NCBI RefSeq assembly: GCF_015354245.1
Contig: NZ_JADKYZ010000002.1
Coordinates: forward strand, 803,866-867,865
Origin: Diaphorobacter caeni
GTDB lineage: Bacteria; Pseudomonadota; Gammaproteobacteria; Burkholderiales; Burkholderiaceae_C
Direction: 5' to 3'
DNA: 64,000 nt
The notes under the pieces: generated by a model
Databases searched by the model: none
Seen by the model: only the letters and a program-made list of their open reading frames with translations
Told to the model about the DNA's origin: nothing
Shown here: in pieces, positions 59,160 through 64,000 of the stretch
Numbering within the stretch: position 1 is the stretch's first letter
How the letters are laid out: each line of letters starts with the position of its first letter
Made by a program: the position numbers and the translations under genes

Positions 59160-60989
59160 CTATGGCGCGGCTTCCTGCTCGCGCGTGGGCGCGCTGCGCT
59201 CATGCAGTCGCCGGTCGTTGTCGTACGGGAACACGTCGAGCATGTGCCCGGCCTGTATGCGCTCCTTGTGCGACTGCCAGAACTGCACATCGAGCAAATC
59301 GGCGTGATGGCGCATGAAGACCTCGCGCACGGCATCGTTGCCAAGCAGGAACGGACCGAAGGTCTCCGGGAACACGTCGTGGGGGCGCACCGTGTACCAG
59401 ATCTCGCCGGACATCTCTTCCTCTTCGTTGCGCGGTGCGGGCACGCGGCGGAAGTTGCAGTCGGTGAGGTACTCGATCTCGTCGTAGTCGTAGAAAACGA
59501 CCTTGCCGTTGCGCGTGATGCCGAAGTTCTTCCACAGCATGTCGCCCGGAAAGATGTTGGCCGCGACCAGGTCCTTGATGGCGTTTCCGTACTCGACCAC
59601 GGCGCGAGAAAGACTGCGGTGCGCCTCTGGATTGGCGACGCCCTGATCAAAGCACTCCTGCAGATGGATGTTGAGCGGCACAAGGCGGCGCTCGATGTAG
59701 AGGTGGCTGATGATGACCTCCTGCTGGCCATCGCCGTCGCGGTCGCTGATCTCCAATTGGCTTGGCGCGAATTTCTGGATCTCCTCGATCAGCTCATCCG
59801 AAAAACGATCGCGCGGAAAAGCGACGAGGCTGTACTCGAGCGTGTCCGCCATGCGGCCCACGCGGTCGTGCTGCTTGACCAGCAGATACTTGCCCTTGAC
59901 CTGCTCGCGCGTGGTTTCCTTCTGGTGCGGAAAGTGGTCCTTGATGAGCTTGAACACGTAGGGAAAGCTCGGCAGGTCGAACACCAGCATCACCATGCCC
60001 TTGATGCCTGGGGCGATGCGGAACTTGTCGCTGGAGTAGCGCAGGTGGTGCAGAAAGTCGCGATAGAACAGCGTCTTGCCCTGCTTGCCCAACCCCAGCG
60101 CGGTGTACAGATCGGAGCGCGGCTTGCGTGGCATGAGCGTGCGCAGGAACTGCACATAGGCGCTCGGCACTTCCATGTCGACCATGAAATAGGCGCGTGC
60201 AAAGCTGAACAGCCCGTGCATGTCGTCCTCGCCGAACAGCGCGGCATGCAGCAGCAGCTTTCCTTCGCCGTTGTGCAGGATGGGCACGGAGAACGCGAGC
60301 TCGGTGTAGCCGGTGATGATCTTGCCGACGAGGTAGGCGCCCTTGTTCCGGTAGAACAGATTGGAGAGCACCTGGATCTGAAAATTCGCGCGCAGCGTGA
60401 GACCGTCAAGTCGCCGTTCGATACGCTCGGAAAGCAGTTCGATGTCGCGCGCCAGATCGTCGTAGGGGCATTGCAGGTTCAACTGCTCGAACAGTTCATG
60501 GAGCGCCGTCGGCAGGCGCTCGAGGGTCTGCGGATAGTAGGCTCGGTAGGTCGGCAGCGCGCCGGGCGCGCGGCTTTCCAGATATTCCGTGCTCACCGCG
60601 GGGCGCACGAAGATGAAGTCATTCTGAAAGTGCGTGCGGTGCAGGATCTTGGTGGTGACCGAATTGAAGAAGGTCTCGGCCAGCTCGGGCTGCAAATGCT
60701 CGACCATCAGCCCGATGTAGTGCAGCTTCACCTGCTGCCATACGCTCATGGACTGCTTTCCGGCCGCGAACTCCTTGTCGAGCCGCATCACGCATTCTTT
60801 CACGCGCAGATCGTAGAACTCGATGCGTTCACGCTGCGCGCGCTGCTGGCCGTGCCAGTCCTGCGTTTCAAAGCGATGCTTGGCCCGCGCCGATTCGGCG
60901 CGGAACAGCTTGTAGTGCCGGTTGAAGCCGTCCATCATCGCCTTCGCGATGTCGTAGGCCTGCGGGGCATCCAGACGTTGCGGAAACAT
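59160..60989 (-). CDS. aceK: Isocitrate dehydrogenase kinase/phosphatase
   Basis: A 609-residue AceK, within the family range of about 570-610. The ATP-binding region APGIKGMVMLVFDLPSF and the catalytic DNRNGK-type loop equivalent (NFGITRNGKVVFYDYDEIEYL) are visible. The enzyme phosphorylates and dephosphorylates isocitrate dehydrogenase to direct flux into the glyoxylate shunt. Unlike in enterobacteria it is not next to aceA or aceB here. It fits a genome region that generates acetyl-CoA from leucine. Confidence 0.96.
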   Translation of the reverse strand: MFPQRLDAPQAYDIAKAMMDGFNRHYKLFRAESARAKHRFETQDWHGQQRAQRERIEFYDLRVKECVMRLDKEFAAGKQSMSVWQQVKLHYIGLMVEHLQPELAETFFNSVTTKILHRTHFQNDFIFVRPAVSTEYLESRAPGALPTYRAYYPQTLERLPTALHELFEQLNLQCPYDDLARDIELLSERIERRLDGLTLRANFQIQVLSNLFYRNKGAYLVGKIITGYTELAFSVPILHNGEGKLLLHAALFGEDDMHGLFSFARAYFMVDMEVPSAYVQFLRTLMPRKPRSDLYTALGLGKQGKTLFYRDFLHHLRYSSDKFRIAPGIKGMVMLVFDLPSFPYVFKLIKDHFPHQKETTREQVKGKYLLVKQHDRVGRMADTLEYSLVAFPRDRFSDELIEEIQKFAPSQLEISDRDGDGQQEVIISHLYIERRLVPLNIHLQECFDQGVANPEAHRSLSRAVVEYGNAIKDLVAANIFPGDMLWKNFGITRNGKVVFYDYDEIEYLTDCNFRRVPAPRNEEEEMSGEIWYTVRPHDVFPETFGPFLLGNDAVREVFMRHHADLLDVQFWQSHKERIQAGHMLDVFPYDNDRRLHERSAPTREQEAAP

Positions 60990-61020
60990 GGGTGGGTGCC
61001 TTTGCCCGCTTGCGCGGCGA

Positions 61021-61683
61021 TCAGTCGCGCTTGCGGCTCGCCACCTTCTCGACGGCGGCAGCGTGCACTTCCTCCAGCCCGCCCACGCCCGGCACCGTCA
61101 TCTCGAGATTGGTGATGAGACCGTTCTTGAGGCTGTAGCACCAGCCGTGCAGCGTGACCTTCTGGCCGCGCGCCCAAGCATCCTGCATCACCGTGGACTG
61201 GGCCACGTTGACGACCTGCTCGATGGCATTGAGCTCGCACAGAGCGTCATGGCGGTACTGCGGAGAGATGGAGTCGAGCAGCTTGATGTGCTTGTCGCGA
61301 ATGTCGCGCACGTGGCGCGTCCAGTTGTCCACCAGACCGAGGCGCAGCCCCTCCAGCGCGGCCAGCACGCCGCCGCAGCCGTAGTGTCCGACGACCATCA
61401 GGTGCTCGACCTTGAGGTGGTCCACGGAATACTGGATGGTCGACAGGCAGTTCAGATCACTCGGAACCACCACGTTCGCGACGTTGCGGTGAACAAAGAC
61501 TTCACCTGGCTCCAGACCGGAAATCTGGTTGGCGGGAACGCGGCTGTCGGAGCAGCCGATCCACATGTACTTGGGCTTCTGCTGCGCCATCAACCCGGTG
61601 AAGAAACCGGGCCGGTCACGCTCCACCTGCGCTGCCCACTCACGGTTGTGGACAAACAGCTGTTCGATGGAGGTTGTGCTCAT
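61021..61683 (-). CDS. can: Beta-class carbonic anhydrase
   Basis: A 220-residue beta-carbonic anhydrase. Zinc ligands are Cys44, Asp46 and Arg48 in CSDSRVPAN (Cys, with the Asp-Arg dyad) and His100 and Cys103 in GHYGCGG. It interconverts CO2 and bicarbonate; bicarbonate is a substrate of the methylcrotonyl-CoA carboxylase encoded elsewhere in the window, so proximity to liuA may be meaningful. It lies 56 bases after liuA and 31 before aceK on the same strand. Confidence 0.96.
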   Translation of the reverse strand: MSTTSIEQLFVHNREWAAQVERDRPGFFTGLMAQQKPKYMWIGCSDSRVPANQISGLEPGEVFVHRNVANVVVPSDLNCLSTIQYSVDHLKVEHLMVVGHYGCGGVLAALEGLRLGLVDNWTRHVRDIRDKHIKLLDSISPQYRHDALCELNAIEQVVNVAQSTVMQDAWARGQKVTLHGWCYSLKNGLITNLEMTVPGVGGLEEVHAAAVEKVASRKRD

Positions 61684-61739
61684 AGGGCAATCCTTATTTT
61701 GGTTGACGACAACGGCGCAGCAGCCCGGTCACGCGTCCA

Positions 61740-62927
61740 TCAGCAGGTTTCTGCAAACAGCTCGCGGCCGATCAGCATGCGGCGAATCTCGCTCGTGCCT
61801 GCGCCGATTTCATAGAGTTTCGCATCTCGCCACAGACGACCGAGCGGGTACTCGTTGATATACCCATTGCCGCCATAGATTTGCACGCCTTCGCCGGCCA
61901 TCCAGGTCGCCTTCTCGGCGGTCCACAGAATGACGCTCGCGCAGTCCTTGCGTACCTGACGCACATGGTCCGTTCCGAGCAGATCGAGATTTTTAGCGAC
62001 CGTATAGGCAAAGGAGCGTGCAGCTTGCAGCACGGTGTACATGTCGGCGACCTTGCCCTGGATGAGCTGGAACTCGCCGATGCTCTGGCCGAACTGCTTG
62101 CGGTCGTGGATGTAGGGAATCACGTTGTCCATCACCGACTGCATGATCCCCAGCGGGCCGCCGGTCAGCACGGCACGCTCGTAATCGAGGCCGCTCATCA
62201 GCACCTTCGCACCGCCGTTCACCTGACCGAGCACGTTCTCGGCCGGCACCTCGACGTTCTCGAACACCAGCTCACCCGTGTGGCTGCCGCGCATGCCGAG
62301 CTTGTCGAGCTTCTGCGCAATCGAGAAGCCCTTCATGCCCTTTTCGATCAGAAAGGCGGTGACGCCGCGCGCGCCCAGTTCGGGCTCGGACTTCGCGTAA
62401 ACCACCAGCGTGTCGGCATCGGGACCATTGGTGATCCACATCTTCGTGCCATTGAGCAGGTAGTAACCGCCCTTGTCCTCGGCCTTGAGCTTCATGCTGA
62501 TCACGTCGGATCCTGCACCGGGCTCGCTCATCGCAAGCGCCCCCACGTGCTCGCCGCTGATCAGCTTGGGAAGGTACTTGGCCTTCTGCGCCTCGTTGCC
62601 ATTGCGGTTGATCTGGTTCACGCACAGGTTCGAATGCGCACCGTACGACAGACCGATCGACGCGCTCGCACGCGAAATTTCTTCCATCGCGATCATGTGC
62701 GCGAGATAGCCCATGTTGGCGCCGCCGTACTGTTCGGACACCGTGATGCCCAGCACGCCCAGTTCACCGAACTTGCGCCACAGATCCATAGGGAACTGGT
62801 CCGTGCGATCCACTTCGGCGGCACGCGGTGCGATCTCCGCCTGTGCAAACTCGCGAACGGCATCGCGCAGCGCGTCGATGTCTTCGCCGAGTTGGAAATT
62901 CAGACCGGGCAGGTTGGCAAGGCTCAT
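61740..62927 (-). CDS. liuA: Isovaleryl-CoA dehydrogenase
   Basis: A 395-residue FAD enzyme that converts isovaleryl-CoA to 3-methylcrotonyl-Co[14 protein letters not shown] marks the FAD/substrate loop. The catalytic Glu is at 250 in [15 protein letters not shown], the helix-G position specific to isovaleryl- and long-chain enzymes, and the C-terminal position reads [11 protein letters not shown] without Glu. The N terminus ([17 protein letters not shown]) is typical of IVDs. A perfect 20-bp palindrome lies about 125-145 bases upstream, beside the liuR stop, pointing to control by LiuR. Confidence 0.96.
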   Translation of the reverse strand: MSLANLPGLNFQLGEDIDALRDAVREFAQAEIAPRAAEVDRTDQFPMDLWRKFGELGVLGITVSEQYGGANMGYLAHMIAMEEISRASASIGLSYGAHSNLCVNQINRNGNEAQKAKYLPKLISGEHVGALAMSEPGAGSDVISMKLKAEDKGGYYLLNGTKMWITNGPDADTLVVYAKSEPELGARGVTAFLIEKGMKGFSIAQKLDKLGMRGSHTGELVFENVEVPAENVLGQVNGGAKVLMSGLDYERAVLTGGPLGIMQSVMDNVIPYIHDRKQFGQSIGEFQLIQGKVADMYTVLQAARSFAYTVAKNLDLLGTDHVRQVRKDCASVILWTAEKATWMAGEGVQIYGGNGYINEYPLGRLWRDAKLYEIGAGTSEIRRMLIGRELFAETC

Positions 62928-63050
62928 GGTTTGTCTCCGAGAGATTGGGAAGGTAGAACTACAGACGGGTGCTCAACAGATTGTGCGAGGAGCTGCAAAG
63001 AGCCCACTCACTGCTCCATCCCGCTCTTGGCAGGATGCGAAACACACATA

Positions 63051-63071
63051 TGACGTTTACGTAAACGTCAA
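63051..63071. promoter_or_regulatory. Putative LiuR operator at the liuA promoter
   Basis: TGACGTTTAC and its exact complement form a 20-base perfect palindrome at 63051-63070. Read on the minus strand, TTGACGTTTACGTAAA (63071-63056) matches the second site (63553-63538) at 13 of 16 positions. It lies immediately after the liuR stop and upstream of liuA, and its TTGACG can act as the -35 box of a MerR-type promoter. Confidence 0.8.
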
Positions 63072-63074
63072 TTA

Positions 63075-63479
63075 TCACTTATTTTTAGCGTCAGACTCAA
63101 GGCGATGCAGATGCGCCACCGCTTCTTTTTCGTGCTCACGGATCTCATCGAGATTCGCCTGCAGGTCCGTCATCTGCGCTTCGAGTTGCTTGCGATGCTG
63201 GCCCAGCACCTCAAGAAACTTGCGCAACTGATTGCCCGTGTCACGCGGGCTGTCGTACAGGTCGATGATCTCCTTGGCCTCGGTGAGCGAGAGCCCAAGC
63301 CGCTTGGCCCGCAGAGTCAGCTTCAGACGCGTGCGGTCCCGCGGACTGTAGACCCGACTGCGCCCGCCAGGCCCCGTCCGGTCCGGGCACAGCAGTCCCA
63401 TGTCCTCATAGAACCGCATCGCACGCGTGGTGAGGTCAAACTCTTTGGCGAGATCGCTGATGGTGTAAGTCGTACCCAT
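63075..63479 (-). CDS. liuR: MerR-family regulator LiuR
   Basis: A 134-residue MerR-type regulator. The winged HTH (about 4-70) begins YTISDLAKEFDLTTRAMRFYEDMGLL and includes RVYSPRDRTRLKLTLRAKRLG; a coiled-coil dimerisation helix (about 85-130, QLRKFLEVLGQHRKQLEAQM region) follows. There are no metal-binding cysteines. The family controls branched-chain amino-acid catabolism in proteobacteria, and the gene adjoins liuA with palindromic sites on both sides, which supports the name. The ATG at 63479 matches the family start; a GTG 13 codons upstream is possible. Confidence 0.92.
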   Translation of the reverse strand: MGTTYTISDLAKEFDLTTRAMRFYEDMGLLCPDRTGPGGRSRVYSPRDRTRLKLTLRAKRLGLSLTEAKEIIDLYDSPRDTGNQLRKFLEVLGQHRKQLEAQMTDLQANLDEIREHEKEAVAHLHRLESDAKNK

Positions 63480-63537
63480 TGAATTGGAGTTGTTGTTGAA
63501 CAGCAGGAGACCTCGCACAGACGCGCGGCCAAGTCAG

Positions 63538-63553
63538 TTGACGTATGCGTCAA
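63538..63553. promoter_or_regulatory. Putative LiuR operator at the liuR promoter
   Basis: TTGACG and CGTCAA flank a 4-base centre, 59 bases upstream of the liuR start codon. It matches the site upstream of liuA in sequence and half-site spacing, which suggests autoregulation. Confidence 0.75.
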
Positions 63554-63831
63554 TATATCCCAGAGCGAATCAAATCAGCATCAATCGTTGAATCTGTCAG
63601 CTCTTGACGCCAATTTGTCACTGCTTGACCCCAGCACGGCCACGTGACTTGCGGCTATATGAGTGCGCGACGAGCCTTGGGTCCGCTGGCGAATTCTGCT
63701 GTTGGCATTGAGGGGAAGTTCCGGTGATTTCCAGGTCCCGCTTCAGTAAAAAGACTATGCCGCTTCGGCCGTGAGGATGAGTGAATTGCCACCAAAGCCG
63801 CAATCGAAATTTGCTTCCCCGCAAAGCAAAA
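63554..63831. other. Intergenic stretch between liuR and the rRNA terminator, no gene seen
   Basis: About 280 bases without a supportable gene. Open frames on the minus strand of 68-111 codons run through the 5S gene or its terminator and lack ribosome binding sites. The left edge carries the liuR promoter. Confidence 0.5.
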
Positions 63832-63859
63832 CGCCCCTAACTCAAATGAGCTAGGGGCG
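63832..63859 (-). terminator. Terminator of the rRNA operon
   Basis: Arms CGCCCCTA and TAGGGGCG, with inner CTC/GAG pairing and a 4-base loop, are followed on the minus strand by TTTT. It lies 15 bases after the 5S rRNA end. Confidence 0.88.
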
Positions 63860-63874
63860 GTTTGGGCTGTAATA

Positions 63875-63989
63875 GCCTGACGATGACCTACTTTCACACG
63901 GGAGTCCGCACTATCATCGGCGCGAAGTCGTTTCACTGTCCTGTTCGGGATGGGAAGGAGTGGTACCAACTTGCTATGGTCATCAGGCA
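63875..63989 (-). rRNA. rrf: 5S ribosomal RNA
   Basis: Read on the minus strand the gene starts TGCCTGATGACCATAGCAAG and ends GTAGGTCATCGTCAGGC. It contains the conserved CCATCCCGAACAGG loop and GATGATAGTGCGG. The two ends pair as helix I. The 115-base length is normal for a betaproteobacterium. The 16S and 23S genes should lie beyond the right edge, since an rRNA operon ends with 5S. Confidence 0.96.
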
Positions 63990-64000
63990 TAACTTGGAGC

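Noticed and set aside
63655..63990. A 111-codon minus-strand frame
   Set aside because: It overlaps the 5S rRNA and its terminator, so it is not a real gene.

Overview
The window is high-GC DNA with short intergenic spacers, long runs of co-oriented genes with 1-11 base overlaps, a Gram-negative porin, AceK, LiuR-type leucine catabolism genes and a 5S rRNA of the type found in Burkholderiales. It is best read as chromosome of a betaproteobacterium, most likely family Comamonadaceae. That placement is inferred from gene content and protein style, not from a marker phylogeny. No tRNA, CRISPR array, prophage, integrase or intact insertion sequence was seen.

Layout. (a) 1-12005: an uptake and catabolism island. 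A leftward operon runs livH-livM-livG-livF, a flavin monooxygenase, a RidA-family protein, a DUF1028 protein and an ArgE-type deacylase cut by the window start. Divergently, a matching periplasmic binding protein, an HpaB-type flavin monooxygenase and a LysR regulator read rightward. The substrate is unknown; the gene set suggests a nitrogen-containing, possibly aromatic or N-acylated compound. A 125-base repeat follows the stop codon of two of these genes. (b) 12053-18324: housekeeping and unassigned genes, namely a VUT-family transporter, an aldo/keto reductase, an exported protein, HtpX, DUF3025, a NYN-LOTUS protein and PyrC. The pyrC leader has a promoter, a short ORF and mutually exclusive hairpins ending in a strong terminator, which looks like a transcription attenuator. 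(c) 18976-24786: one gene for a double-length UvrA with four ABC modules. (d) 25119-28883: three tandem, clearly paralogous periplasmic binding proteins with no transporter genes beside them. (e) 29192-32496: a 47-residue membrane protein, a trimeric porin and an MHS-family transporter.

(f) 33056-46814: leucine and isovalerate catabolism. The operon liuB-liuC-DUF4126-liuD reads leftward, followed after a large inverted repeat by ghrA and HMG-CoA lyase (mvaB) with three small co-transcribed genes. A CPA1 antiporter, an exported alpha/beta hydrolase and an acyl-CoA synthetase divergent from an AraC regulator lie upstream. (g) 48044-57785: mixed genes, including a repeat-built lipoprotein, a LuxR-type response regulator convergent with a histidine kinase that carries a degenerate receiver, YchJ, a second aldo/keto reductase, an acyl-CoA dehydrogenase, an SDR, a PPOX protein and an unrecognised protein. 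(h) 57895-63553: thiolase, aceK, beta-carbonic anhydrase, isovaleryl-CoA dehydrogenase (liuA) and its MerR regulator LiuR, with two matching palindromic sites. (i) 63832-63989: 5S rRNA and its terminator, the end of an rRNA operon that must enter from beyond the right edge.

Together liuA (isovaleryl-CoA to methylcrotonyl-CoA), liuB/liuD (carboxylation), liuC (hydration) and mvaB (cleavage to acetoacetate and acetyl-CoA) make a complete lower leucine pathway. The thiolase could handle downstream acyl-CoA products.
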